Source: Vibrio intestinalis (GTDB lineage: Bacteria; Pseudomonadota; Gammaproteobacteria; Enterobacterales; Vibrionaceae). From it: a stretch of 64,000 bases of DNA. Below the pieces are notes generated by a model. The model made no database searches. It was not told the origin of the DNA and was given only the letters and a program-made list of their open reading frames with translations. Positions 17,214 to 25,361 of this stretch are shown piece by piece. Where the stretch lies: positions 101,332 through 165,331 of the forward strand of contig NZ_JANAVY020000005.1 of NCBI RefSeq assembly GCF_025195085.2, read 5' to 3'. Every line of letters starts with the position of its first letter. Within the stretch, counting starts at the first letter, position 1. Position numbers and translations under genes: made by a program.

Positions 17214-17593
17214 ATTCACTGCGGATCATTTATTAAAGACGCACCAAATGGTTGCGCCCATCATTACGCAGCCGTCTAATAACGACAGATTGAAGTATGC
17301 CTTCCCTGCCCCTCATCCTCTAAGGCTTTATGCACAAGCTTCAGTTTTACCTCTAAAATCATCGTGCTAGTCCCTTTAATTCCATCTAATTAAAAAGAAT
17401 CTAACACCATGCTCTACATCGTACATAAACTTACACAGGGTAAGCTCAATCTTTATAAGTAACTTCACACACATACAACGAGATTAATGTAAGAACACAT
17501 TCAAGATGGAGATGGAAACCATAAAGCACTGAAAACCTTCTGCGCATTGCACCAAAAATGCTGTTTTAAAATTCAAAGAAGTGATTGATTTAA
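17214..17593. other. Degraded stretch without an intact gene
   Basis: 380 bases with frequent stops in all frames. A 28-codon frame on the minus strand (17276-17362, beginning MILEVKLKLVHKALEDEG) has GGGA 8 bases ahead and may be a gene scrap. On the plus strand a frame reading EHIQDGDGNHKALKTF ends at a stop before the S24 fragment, possibly part of the same lost gene. Nothing here supports a functional product. Confidence 0.4.
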
Positions 17594-17857
17594 TGTGGCA
17601 AGACGCCTATCTATGACGGTGACCTTTTACTGTTTGAGTTTATTACGCCAACATCCGCAGGTTCAATAACCGGTAATACGATGGCTATTGAGATGCAAGA
17701 TGAGTCAGGAGATGATCAGTACTTACTGCGTGTTGTCCAAAAGGACGCACGAGGGAAATATTGGCTCAAGGCTAACAACCCTGAGTACGTATTGATGCCA
17801 GCGAATGAATCGATGAAGACGTTTGCCCGATTCAAGCACGTGGTTGAAGAGAAATAA
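17594..17857 (+). pseudogene. C-terminal fragment of an S24/LexA-like protein
   Basis: The frame opens after TAA at 17591 and codes 87 residues without a start. It begins CGKTPIYDGDLLLFEF, resembling the region just after the catalytic serine of S24 peptidases (..P.I.DGDLLLV), continues LLRVVQKDARGKYWLKANN, where the catalytic lysine region would be, and ends normally. The DNA-binding domain and the serine-containing part are missing, so this is a broken remnant of a phage-type or stress repressor or of a S24-fused protein. Confidence 0.6.
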
Positions 17858-17877
17858 CCCTTACTTTTATGAGCTAG

Positions 17878-17913
17878 GCGAGTGTTCAAAACTCATCACA
17901 TACGAACACTCGC
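17878..17913. repeat. Inverted repeat between two gene fragments
   Basis: GCGAGTGTTC and GAACACTCGC, 10 bp perfect, with a 16-nt loop, lie between the convergent S24 and helicase fragments. It probably was the shared terminator of the intact genes. Confidence 0.6.
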
Positions 17914-17948
17914 TAACTAGCACATACATAGTGCGTGATTACGGCTCA

Positions 17949-18371
17949 CTAGATAGAGAACTTAGCCGGATACGGATCTTGAACTTGGTTTGATTTTTCA
18001 ACTTCGGGCTGTTTCAGGTATTGCTTCCAATTGGACGCTTTTCCAGTGCTGACTTGTGAGTCGTCACTATCTAGCAAACATTTATCCAATTTACTTTCCG
18101 CTTTAACCTTGCGTTCCAAGAATGAAGCGAGCTGATCCTCATCAAATGAATGCTCCAAATATGGGAAGCTGATTGTCAGTTCCGCTTGCTGACCATTTTG
18201 ATATTGGCGGTTCACCTTACTGAACAGTCTATCCAATCGCCCCACTCGCTGCTCATGATCACCTGGGTTACCGGCAATGCCATAGTGATGAACCTGATTA
18301 CATTGTAAATGTAAGTTCACTCCTTCCTGAAACACCGATGTCGCACCAGAACAGTAGGATAAAATGTCGAG
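17949..18371 (-). pseudogene. C-terminal fragment of an SNF2-type helicase
   Basis: A frame of 140 codons without a start codon in a sensible place. It contains the end of a superfamily 2 helicase: YCSGATSVFQEGVNLHLQC (motif V region) and GNPGDHEQRVGRLDRLFSKV (motif VI with Q-R-V-G-R-L-D-R). After it comes a C-terminal extension with SFDEDQLASFLERKVKAES, and a normal stop. Motifs I-IV are absent and the frame closes just upstream, so the gene is cut. SNF2-type helicases of this form are common in restriction, DISARM-like and other defence loci; which system is lost cannot be told from this piece. Confidence 0.7.
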
Positions 18372-18559
18372 TTACAGCTAAATTGTATGAACCTGAATCT
18401 CACACCACACTAGCCCAAAATTCTCATGCAGCAACGGAGGTTTACCCGAGAGAAATTGCACTGTGATTTTATCGCCTAAAAGCTATTGACTATATTGCTT
18501 ATGGGTATGACACTTGTTGGCTAATTCTACGATTGTGCGCCCTTATATTGGATAGAGGA

Positions 18560-19375
18560 ATGATCACTAACACCCACTTATCTCAGCAATTAATTGTAGT
18601 TGCAGTCGCCATGTTCCTCGGGCTTTCAGAAAGCTCAGCTCAACAAATAACAGAAGTCACAGCGCCTAATACAAACAAAGGGGAATTGACCATGAGTCAG
18701 TCGCATATACTCACATTAAATGATGTATCTTTTGATAAAACGCATGGCAGCATTGATGCCTACACGGGCAACCATCAGCACATTATTATCCCAGACAATT
18801 TTGCTGGCATTACCGTTACTGAGATCTCAGATTACGCCTTTTCAGAAGTGGAAGACATTGATGAAGATACCGCACCAGAAAATCAGCTTGTAAGCGTTGT
18901 CCTTCCTGACACTATTACACATATTGGAGAAGGTGCCTTTCAGCGTAATGACTTAAAGAAAATCGCCATCCCAAGCGCTGTTGTGCGCATTGGTTACGAT
19001 GCCTTCGCAGAGAACGCCCTCACCCAAGTGGATATCTCAGATTCAGTGACTGAAATTGTCGAAGGTGCATTTCGTGATAACGCTATTGAGCAGCTTACTC
19101 TAGGTAAGTCAGTGTCGGTCATTGACGACTACGCCTTTGCCAACAACGCTATTAAAGAGTTAAATCTACCAGACTCATTAACCGAAATTGGTAGGGAAGC
19201 CTTTGCCAACAATGCCATCACTCAGGTACTAATGAGTAAAAACATCACTTATATCGGCCGTGACGCCTTTATTGGCAATCCACGAATTGGTAGACCAATA
19301 AGAGCCTTTGGTGAGAAAAAACCACCAAAAGAAATGACAGATGAAGAGTTTTTAGAAGCGTTTGGAGACTTGTAA
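18560..19375 (+). CDS. Secreted BspA-type leucine-rich repeat protein
   Basis: 271 residues: signal-peptide-like N-terminus (MITNTHLSQQLIVVAVAMFLGLSESSA), a short head domain, then about six 22-23-residue leucine-rich repeats of the BspA (LRR_5) type, each with an I-x-x-A/G-F core: ITHIGEGAFQRNDL, VRIGYDAFAENAL, TEIVEGAFRDNAI, SVIDDYAFANNAI, TEIGREAFANNAI, YIGRDAF. It ends with an acidic tail. Such proteins mediate binding at the cell surface. The start is ambiguous: this ATG gives the signal peptide but GAGG touches it, whereas the ATG at 18692 has AAAGGGGA 8 bases ahead but would make a cytoplasmic protein. It lies in the variable region. Confidence 0.75.
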   Translation: MITNTHLSQQLIVVAVAMFLGLSESSAQQITEVTAPNTNKGELTMSQSHILTLNDVSFDKTHGSIDAYTGNHQHIIIPDNFAGITVTEISDYAFSEVEDIDEDTAPENQLVSVVLPDTITHIGEGAFQRNDLKKIAIPSAVVRIGYDAFAENALTQVDISDSVTEIVEGAFRDNAIEQLTLGKSVSVIDDYAFANNAIKELNLPDSLTEIGREAFANNAITQVLMSKNITYIGRDAFIGNPRIGRPIRAFGEKKPPKEMTDEEFLEAFGDL

Positions 19376-19740
19376 GCGTCTCAGAGCGCTATTGCTTATG
19401 CCCGATATCCCATATCCCATATCCCTCTGTTCAAGCGTTCAATACAGTGGAAATTAGCAAAGGTGTATATGTCGATTCAATATAAGCAACAACTAAGTGC
19501 GGCTCGCTGATGGTGAAGGTTAGTTTAATATTGACGTGTCGCTTGATCAGATCAAATATCACTTGGCGAAAATGCGATGAGCAGGAAACTCTCTTAGACT
19601 GACAAGAGCGAGAAACATGGGACGGCTGTCAGGAAGCATGCTTTCATTTAATTGGCAGCCGTAGCTCAGTAACCATAGCGTCAAACCGCTATGAAAGCTC
19701 TCTTTAATTAGCATCTACATAGCTGATATCGGACACCGAA
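19376..19740. other. Intergenic stretch with decayed coding traces
   Basis: 365 bases without an intact gene. A short run of ATATCCC-type direct repeats lies at 19399-19424. A weak trace begins with ATG at 19469 (MSIQYKQQLSAAR, stop) and continues one base out of frame as FNIDVSLDQIKYHLAKMR to a stop at 19580, suggesting a small gene broken by a frameshift and a stop. An inverted repeat GACGGCTG / CAGCCGT flanks 19621-19673. Confidence 0.4.
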
Positions 19741-19823
19741 CGTAAAGTATTCTGCTGTAAATACTAAAGCTCAATCAACCCCAAAAATGCCAAGCGTTGC
19801 GAATCCATCTTAAACGTTTATTA
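19741..19823 (-). other. attC-like site, truncated or degraded, after the acetyltransferase cassette
   Basis: Read on the minus strand the end of the acetyltransferase gene runs into AATAAACGTTTAAGATGG, then ATTCGCAACGCTTGGCATTTTTGG. The CAACGCTTGGCATTTT stretch is characteristic of Vibrio chromosomal-integron attC repeats. The expected second half with a closing GCGTTA core site is not recognisable downstream, so the site looks damaged. Confidence 0.6.
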
Positions 19824-20292
19824 TACGAATTTTTCTAACAAGCTCCCTTGTCATAAAGTAACTATGTGGATCAACTTCATAATCAGCAAACGGCTCACAA
19901 TATGTGAACCCAAATTTCTCATAAAGGCTTCGGGCTGGTTGGAAGAATTCTTGAGTGCCCGTTTCTAGGCTAACTTGCTTAAAACCATTATCGATAGCTG
20001 AATTCAAAACGTGAGTTAGAAGGTTTGTAGCAACGCCTGATTTACGAGAAGAGGTAGACGTTCTCATTGATTTCAATTCAATATGAGCTGGAGTTAGTTG
20101 TTTCACCGCAAGACAACCTTGTAGCTCTTCACCGACCCAGCCACTGAAAAATGTAATGTCCGATGATTTCAATGCGTCAACGTCTAGAGCATGAACACTT
20201 TCTGAAGGAGAAGTGGCATGCATATCTGCTAAGTGCTCTTCGAGAAGCTTAATCACCTCACCGCCCGACAAATCATCTATTTTGATTTCCAT
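19810..20292 (-). CDS. GNAT acetyltransferase (cassette gene)
   Basis: 160 residues, PhnO/PA4866-like GNAT: IDDLSGGEVIKLLEEHLADM, SPSESVHALDVDAL, SMRTSTSSRKSGVATNLL (motif A region, R-K-S-G-V) and SLETGTQEFFQPARSLYEKF. The family start (MEIKIDDLSG) is the ATG at 20292; an in-frame ATG 24 bases upstream also exists. It is the last of three same-strand cassettes: an attC-like site ends 20 bases upstream and another begins at its stop. Substrate unknown. Its AT-rich sequence differs from core neighbours. Confidence 0.82.
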   Translation of the reverse strand: MEIKIDDLSGGEVIKLLEEHLADMHATSPSESVHALDVDALKSSDITFFSGWVGEELQGCLAVKQLTPAHIELKSMRTSTSSRKSGVATNLLTHVLNSAIDNGFKQVSLETGTQEFFQPARSLYEKFGFTYCEPFADYEVDPHSYFMTRELVRKIRIINV

Positions 20293-20312
20293 ATTCCGAA
20301 TTTTCCTTATTC

Positions 20313-20371
20313 TCATAACGTCGCATTAAGTAGTGGGCACCGCTAGACCACATTTGAATATATTGTTAACA
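20313..20371 (-). other. attC site (59-bp type) after the LysE cassette
   Basis: On the minus strand: GTTAACAATATATTCAAATG at the start, CCCACTACTTAATGCGACGTTATG at the end (in two inverted halves), with GTGG/CCCAC as the base of the inner stem. Overall length 59 bases; order and spacing match the aadA-type attC (TAACAAT..TTCAA..CTTAA..GCGTTA). The closing GTTATG core is followed after 20 bases by the next gene start, as in integron cassettes. Confidence 0.72.
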
Positions 20372-20377
20372 CTTAAA

Positions 20378-21004
20378 TTATCGATGCTTCATAAACGCCA
20401 CGGCTAACCCAGAAGAAACGAATGTGATTCCTGCACCAATATTTAACCCCGACACCAGTCTAGGTTTGTTTCTAAACCACTCAGACAGTTGAGACGAGAA
20501 AACACCCATTAAACTAAAGCCAACTGCCGTTAATACCGCAAACCACACTCCATAACCGATCATTTGAGTTGTCACTGACCCTAAGCTTGGGTTTACAAAT
20601 TGAGGCACAAAAGCAAGAACAAACATACCTGGCTTCGGGTTAAGTGCGGCTGATAAAAAACCAGTTGAGAAGATAACTTTCAGAGACTGTTTTTTCGCTG
20701 GTTCCAATGAGAACAGATTTCTAGAACGAAGTACTTTCACACCCAACCATATCAAGTAAGCAGCACCAACGAGTTTTACAACGTAAAATGCCACTTCAGA
20801 GGTTTGAATTAGAAGAGTTAGCCCGAAGGTAGCTGCGACGACATGAAACAAGATACCCGCTCCAGAAGACATCCCTGACATTACGGCTGCTAGCCGACCT
20901 TGACTCAAACCGCGCCCGATGGCGAGCAAATTATCTGGTCCAGGCGAAATAACTAACAATAAACAAGCCAATGTATAAGTAACAAATACCTCTAATGGGA
21001 ACAT
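20378..21004 (-). CDS. LysE/RhtB family amino-acid exporter (cassette gene)
   Basis: 208 residues, about six transmembrane helices, with the family signature SPGPDNLLAIGRGLSQGR near the N-terminus and SAALNPKPGMFVLAFVPQFV in the middle. It should export amino acids or derivatives (homoserine/threonine type) across the inner membrane. GGAGG lies 5 bases before the ATG. The gene is the middle of three cassettes; attC-like sites lie 14 bases upstream and 7 bases downstream. LysE genes are common in Vibrio integron arrays. Confidence 0.85.
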   Translation of the reverse strand: MFPLEVFVTYTLACLLLVISPGPDNLLAIGRGLSQGRLAAVMSGMSSGAGILFHVVAATFGLTLLIQTSEVAFYVVKLVGAAYLIWLGVKVLRSRNLFSLEPAKKQSLKVIFSTGFLSAALNPKPGMFVLAFVPQFVNPSLGSVTTQMIGYGVWFAVLTAVGFSLMGVFSSQLSEWFRNKPRLVSGLNIGAGITFVSSGLAVAFMKHR

Positions 21005-21017
21005 AAAACCTCCATGT

Positions 21018-21086
21018 CATATAACTCTCATCAGTTAAAACAAATAGCGGCATGGCACTTCAAAGCTGTCTTAAACGCCTGTTATC
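21018..21086 (-). other. attC-like site after the zinc-ribbon cassette
   Basis: On the minus strand the stop of the upstream gene is part of TGATAACAGGCGTTTAAGAC; about 40 bases later TTGTTTTAAC mirrors GTTTAAGACA, and the element closes with GAGTTATATG. Length 69 bases, with inverted ends and a TAACA/GTTA pair, as expected for attC. Less canonical than the neighbouring site. Confidence 0.55.
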
Positions 21087-21375
21087 ACTCCGCTTCATCA
21101 ATGTACTCTATCTGTTTATTCACAGAAACAGCCAAGACTACAGCGGCAACTAAAACAATAGTAGCTCTGAAGGATGTAGATGGAATTTGAGATTCCATGG
21201 AAAAAACGAATAGGCCTGATAAACCACCAGATAGCGCACCTATATAAACCCTCCTTCGACTCCATTTCATCAATGTTCCGCAATTAATACACCGATACTT
21301 AGTCCAATGCGCACTGAAGAAAAACCAACTCAACGCAACATTTTTCTGACATTTGGGACATTGTCTTGACTTCAT
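21085..21375 (-). CDS. Small zinc-ribbon membrane protein (cassette gene)
   Basis: 96 residues. Two Cys pairs near the N-terminus (RQCPKCQKNV and YRCINCGTLM) suggest a zinc ribbon, followed by two hydrophobic segments (YIGALSGGLSGLFVF and ATIVLVAAVVLAVSV) that probably span the membrane. No function can be assigned; similar small zinc-ribbon membrane proteins are frequent integron cassette products. It is the first of three cassettes and its stop overlaps an attC-like site. Confidence 0.7.
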   Translation of the reverse strand: MKSRQCPKCQKNVALSWFFFSAHWTKYRCINCGTLMKWSRRRVYIGALSGGLSGLFVFSMESQIPSTSFRATIVLVAAVVLAVSVNKQIEYIDEAE

Positions 21376-21570
21376 AATAGCCTCACAAACTCATACTTAT
21401 TCAATATGTAATCAGTAAACTATAATAACATCAAGTATACGAGCTCGTTTTTTAACCAAGATAGTTAGTCAGACCGAACATGAAAAGACTTAGAGACGAT
21501 ATAATAGCGAAATGGCATTTTAAGTTAAATCTACACACTTAAGATAAAATCCATTTTCATCATGTTAAAT

Positions 21571-21604
21571 AAAAAGTGTCCCATAAATCTATGAGACACT
21601 TTTT
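21571..21604. terminator. Terminator after tdh
   Basis: AAAAAGTGTC and GACACTTTTT form a 10-bp stem, extended by CAT/ATG beyond one mismatch, and lie 51 bases beyond the tdh stop. It also separates the cassette region from the core operon. Confidence 0.85.
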
Positions 21605-21654
21605 ACAGATTAAACTATTTAGACGGCTAAGATGGGGACCTTAATTGATTCACC

Positions 21655-22686
21655 CTACTCCCAATCAAGGATAACTTTGCCGGAAGCTCCGCTACGCATG
21701 ATGTCGAAGCCTTTTTGGAAGTCATCAACTTTGAAGTTATGAGTGATGATCGGCGTTAGATCTAAGCCTGATTGGATCAAAGATGCCATTTTATACCAAG
21801 TTTCGAACATTTCACGGCCGTAGATGCCTTTAATCACCATGCCTTTGAAGATCACTTGGTTCCAGTCGATGTTCATGTCTGATGGTGGAATACCTAGCAG
21901 AGCAATACGGCCACCGTGGTTCATGGTTTGCAGCATAGAGTTAAACGCTGATGGGTTACCAGACATCTCTAGACCAACGTCAAAGCCCTCTGTCATACCT
22001 AGCTCAGCCATTACATCTTCAAGCTTTTGCTCTGCAACGTTTACAGCGCGAGTCACGCCCATCTTGCGTGCTAAATCTAGTCGGTATTCGTTTACGTCAG
22101 TGATCACTACGTGGCGTGCACCAACGTGTTTCGCGACTGCTGCTGCCATGATACCGATTGGGCCAGCACCTGTGATAAGCACATCTTCACCAACAAGGTC
22201 GAAAGAAAGCGCAGTGTGTACCGCGTTACCAAACGGGTCAAAGATGGATGCAAGATCATCTGAAATACCTTCCGGAATCTTAAACGCGTTGAACGCAGGG
22301 ATAACCAAGTATTCAGAGAAACAACCAGTGCGGTTTACGCCTACACCAATAGTGTTACGGCATAGATGAGTGCGGCCGCCACGACAGTTACGGCAGTGAC
22401 CACAAGTGATATGGCCTTCACCCGATACTCGATCGCCAATTTCAAAGCCACGAACTTCTTGGCCAATACCAACCACTTCTCCTACATATTCATGGCCTAC
22501 TACCATAGGTACTGGAATTGTTTTCTGTGACCATTCATCCCAGTTATAGATGTGAACGTCTGTACCACAGATTGCGGTTTTCTTGATGCGGATAAGCAGG
22601 TCATTGTGACCAAGTTCAGGCTTATCGACTTCAGTCATCCAGATGCCTTCTTCAGGCTTTAGCTTAGAAAGTGCTTTGATTTTCAT
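21655..22686 (-). CDS. tdh: L-threonine 3-dehydrogenase
   Basis: 343 residues, zinc-dependent medium-chain dehydrogenase. It oxidises L-threonine with NAD to 2-amino-3-ketobutyrate. Visible: [19 protein letters not shown] with the catalytic zinc Cys, [13 protein letters not shown], the structural zinc cluster [15 protein letters not shown], and the NAD site [18 protein letters not shown]. It follows kbl by 92 bases, so both steps of threonine breakdown to glycine and acetyl-CoA are in one operon. A GTG 12 bases upstream is an alternative start. Confidence 0.97.
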   Translation of the reverse strand: MKIKALSKLKPEEGIWMTEVDKPELGHNDLLIRIKKTAICGTDVHIYNWDEWSQKTIPVPMVVGHEYVGEVVGIGQEVRGFEIGDRVSGEGHITCGHCRNCRGGRTHLCRNTIGVGVNRTGCFSEYLVIPAFNAFKIPEGISDDLASIFDPFGNAVHTALSFDLVGEDVLITGAGPIGIMAAAVAKHVGARHVVITDVNEYRLDLARKMGVTRAVNVAEQKLEDVMAELGMTEGFDVGLEMSGNPSAFNSMLQTMNHGGRIALLGIPPSDMNIDWNQVIFKGMVIKGIYGREMFETWYKMASLIQSGLDLTPIITHNFKVDDFQKGFDIMRSGASGKVILDWE

Positions 22687-22778
22687 AATTGTTACCACAT
22701 TTCGCTTCGTTTAGCCGAAGTCGAGTAATTATTGAAGAGGTTCAAAAAGCTCCGCTTTTCAGCGCAGCGGTAGGGAAT

Positions 22779-23972
22779 TTAGATAATGCCCATCTCTTTA
22801 CCCACTTGGATAAAGGCATCAATAGCGTAATCTAGTTGTTCGCGTGAATGGGCTGCAGACATCTGAGTACGGATACGCGCTTGGCCTTTTGGCACAACTG
22901 GGAAAGAGAAACCCACTACATAAATACCTTTCTCAAGTGCGCGTTCAGCAAACTCTGCCGCCACTTTTGCATCACCAAGCATAATTGGAATGATCGCGTG
23001 ATCCGCGCCGCCCATTGTAAAGCCAGCATCTTCCATACGCATGCGGAAGTGCGCCGCGTTTTCCCATAGACGGTCACGTAGCTCACCACTTTCTTTAAGC
23101 AGATCAAGCACGCGAATAGAAGCATTAACAATCGCAGGTGCTACTGAGTTAGAGAATAGGTATGGACGAGAGCGTTGACGTAGCCAGTCAATCACTTCTT
23201 TCTTACCAGATGTGTAACCGCCTGAAGCGCCGCCCATGGCTTTACCAAGTGTACCCGTGATGATATCGATACGGTCAACCACATTGTGGAACTCGTGCGT
23301 ACCCGCGCCAGTTGCGCCCATAAAGCCCACAGCGTGAGAGTCATCAACCATCACTAGTGCGCTATATTTGTCTGCTAAATCACAGATAGCTGGTAGGTTT
23401 GCTACCACGCCGTCCATTGAGAACACACCGTCAGTAACGATAAGCGTATGGCGAGCACCCGCTTCTTTCGCAGCAATAAGTTGCTGCTCTAGCTCTTCCA
23501 TGTTGTTGTTCGCGTAACGGAAGCGTTTCGCTTTACATAGACGAACACCATCGATGATAGATGCATGGTTTAAAGCATCAGAAATGATCGCATCTTCAGC
23601 GCCTAGAATGGTTTCAAATAGGCCTGCGTTAGCATCAAAGCATGAAGTGTAAAGAATCGTATCTTCTTTACCTAGGAATTCAGATAGCTTAGTTTCAAGT
23701 TGTTTGTGAATGTCTTGCGTACCACAAATAAAGCGTACAGATGCCATACCAAAACCATGTTGATCCATACCTGCTTTACCCGCTTCAATTAAATCTGGGT
23801 GGTTAGCTAGACCAAGATAGTTGTTGGCACAAAAGTTAAGTACTTCTTGGCCAGTAGAAATCTTCACAGCCGCTTGCTGTTGCGAAGTGATTACACGTTC
23901 CGATTTGTACAAACCTTCGTTTTTCACTTCTTCGATTTGTTGTTGGATCTGTTGGTAAAATGCAGAAGACAT
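22779..23972 (-). CDS. kbl: 2-amino-3-ketobutyrate CoA ligase (glycine C-acetyltransferase)
   Basis: 397 residues, PLP-dependent alpha-oxoamine synthase. It cleaves 2-amino-3-ketobutyrate with CoA to glycine and acetyl-CoA. Landmarks: [37 protein letters not shown] and the PLP lysine in [28 protein letters not shown] precedes the ATG. Upstream on the same strand is a 38-residue membrane ORF, and then a divergent LysR gene. Confidence 0.97.
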   Translation of the reverse strand: MSSAFYQQIQQQIEEVKNEGLYKSERVITSQQQAAVKISTGQEVLNFCANNYLGLANHPDLIEAGKAGMDQHGFGMASVRFICGTQDIHKQLETKLSEFLGKEDTILYTSCFDANAGLFETILGAEDAIISDALNHASIIDGVRLCKAKRFRYANNNMEELEQQLIAAKEAGARHTLIVTDGVFSMDGVVANLPAICDLADKYSALVMVDDSHAVGFMGATGAGTHEFHNVVDRIDIITGTLGKAMGGASGGYTSGKKEVIDWLRQRSRPYLFSNSVAPAIVNASIRVLDLLKESGELRDRLWENAAHFRMRMEDAGFTMGGADHAIIPIMLGDAKVAAEFAERALEKGIYVVGFSFPVVPKGQARIRTQMSAAHSREQLDYAIDAFIQVGKEMGII

Positions 23973-24035
23973 TTCAAATTCCTTCCTAGTTATTATCGTT
24001 ATGCGTGCATGAATCGTTAGCTCAGCACCTAGGGC

Positions 24036-24061
24036 TTTGTCTACCGCTCACAATAGACAAA
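24036..24061 (-). other. Stem-loop in the kbl leader
   Basis: TTTGTCTA (24036-24043) and TAGACAAA (24054-24061) form an 8-bp stem with a 10-nt loop, 64 bases upstream of kbl. No T run follows. Its role is unknown; it could be a leader structure if the small ORF upstream and kbl share a transcript. Confidence 0.4.
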
Positions 24062-24152
24062 ACCATTATTTAGATAAGTGTAATCTAGGATGACGTTTTG
24101 AATTATCCCACTAGGTGGAAAAACATTATTGAATCTGAGGCACAAATAAGAT

Positions 24153-24269
24153 TTACTTACGGTCAGCAAGGACCAAGTTCACACTTGCCAAGATAAAAAT
24201 AGCGATTGTGACTAAGGTAATGTTTTCGAGTATCGACCAAAGGTCGAACAAGATATTTGCATAAGGCAT
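24153..24269 (-). CDS. Small membrane protein (38 aa)
   Basis: Begins MPYANILFDLWSILEN and continues with one transmembrane segment (ITLVTIAIFILASVNLVL), ending ADRK. The ribosome site is good: GAGGAG 8 bases ahead of the ATG. It is too short for most gene finders and a TTG extension to 63 codons is possible but lacks a site. It lies on the kbl-tdh strand, 180 bases upstream of kbl, and is divergent from a LysR regulator gene 114 bases away, so LysR may control it. Function unknown. Confidence 0.6.
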   Translation of the reverse strand: MPYANILFDLWSILENITLVTIAIFILASVNLVLADRK

Positions 24270-24383
24270 TTTTGGTCTCCTCTCTTGTTTATGTGCGGTA
24301 ACCATACCGCTCGAAAGCGTTGCAAACAGAGAGCTAAATCTCAAAAATCCTTTATTTTCATATATATCACTATATTAAAAAAT

Positions 24384-25310
24384 ATGATCAATACTAAGCT
24401 AATTACACTATTACCCGACCTCGCTTCATTCATTCTAGTTGTTAATGAAGGCAGTTTTACCGCTGCGGCAAAGAAGCTCAATGTCACCCCTTCTGCACTG
24501 AGTAAACTGATTACCCGACTAGAAAAATCGCTATCGGTAAAATTGTTTGAACGTACAACGCGCAAACTTGTGATTACGCCTGCGGGCAAAAAAGTGTTCG
24601 ACCAAGCGGTATTAATGGTAAACGCGGCGCAACAAGCCGTTGAAATATCCACCAGCGACCATACCGAAGCATCGGGGTCATTAACGGTCGCCGCGCCTGA
24701 AGCATTCCTAAATTCGGTATTACAACCTTTAGTAATTCCATTTCTAAATCAATATCCTGAGATACAGCTGAGATTACGCGTCGCTGATGGTCAAATAGAC
24801 CTGCTTAGAGAAGGGATTGACGTAGCATTTAAACTCACCGACAAACCCGATGAAAACTTGGTTTTACGAGAGATAGGCCAAACGCACTTAAGGCTGTGTG
24901 CCAGCCCGAGTTATATTGAAAAATTCGGCATGCCAAAGCACCCAACAGAATTAATGCTGCATGACTGTTTGTATCTGGCAGAGACAGAAAAAGACAATAT
25001 ATGGGACTTTTTTAAAGACGATGAATACCACTCCGTGAGCGTGTCAGGCCGCTACGCCGTCAACCACTCGCAAATGCGTTTGACTGGGGTTAAAAATGGT
25101 TTAGGTATTGGTATCTTTCACGACTTCGTGATTGCTGACTCTCTTACTAACAAAGAAGTAGTCGCTGTATTACCCGATTGGACCATCAAAAGTAACTATC
25201 ACGGTTCAATTGCTATGCAGTACGCGCAAACTCAATATATGCCAGCAAGAATGCGCGCATTCATAGACTTTGCACTTGAGCATCTAGTTCACAAGCTCGT
25301 TAAGGCTTAA
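24384..25310 (+). CDS. LysR family regulator (CrgA-like group)
   Basis: 308 residues: N-terminal winged helix-turn-helix (LASFILVVNEGSFTAAAKKL, TPSALSKLITRLEKSLSVKL) and a periplasmic-binding-type effector domain from about 95. The family start MINTKLITLLPDLA is the ATG at 24384; the longer frame upstream has a non-homologous basic head. Divergent from the 38-residue ORF upstream of kbl, which is a likely target. Effector unknown. Confidence 0.88.
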   Translation: MINTKLITLLPDLASFILVVNEGSFTAAAKKLNVTPSALSKLITRLEKSLSVKLFERTTRKLVITPAGKKVFDQAVLMVNAAQQAVEISTSDHTEASGSLTVAAPEAFLNSVLQPLVIPFLNQYPEIQLRLRVADGQIDLLREGIDVAFKLTDKPDENLVLREIGQTHLRLCASPSYIEKFGMPKHPTELMLHDCLYLAETEKDNIWDFFKDDEYHSVSVSGRYAVNHSQMRLTGVKNGLGIGIFHDFVIADSLTNKEVVAVLPDWTIKSNYHGSIAMQYAQTQYMPARMRAFIDFALEHLVHKLVKA

Positions 25311-25319
25311 CAAATCAAC

Positions 25320-25345
25320 AAGCGCTTAGTAATAGCTGAGCGCTT
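25320..25345. terminator. Terminator between LysR and VOC genes
   Basis: AAGCGCTTAG, 6-nt loop, CTGAGCGCTT (10 bp, one wobble) followed by ATTAT; it lies between convergent genes. Confidence 0.78.
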
Positions 25346-25361
25346 ATTATCTACACCAAAA

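Noticed and set aside
17214..19740. An intact prophage or a working defence system
   Set aside because: Only C-terminal scraps of two genes are present; no integrase, capsid, portal or second defence gene could be seen.
21824..22369. 181-codon plus frame inside tdh
   Set aside because: Shadow of tdh; the tdh frame has complete catalytic and zinc motifs.
22687..22778. Riboswitch or attenuator between kbl and tdh
   Set aside because: Only short weak complementary pieces are seen in the 92 bases; no T run and no known aptamer pattern.
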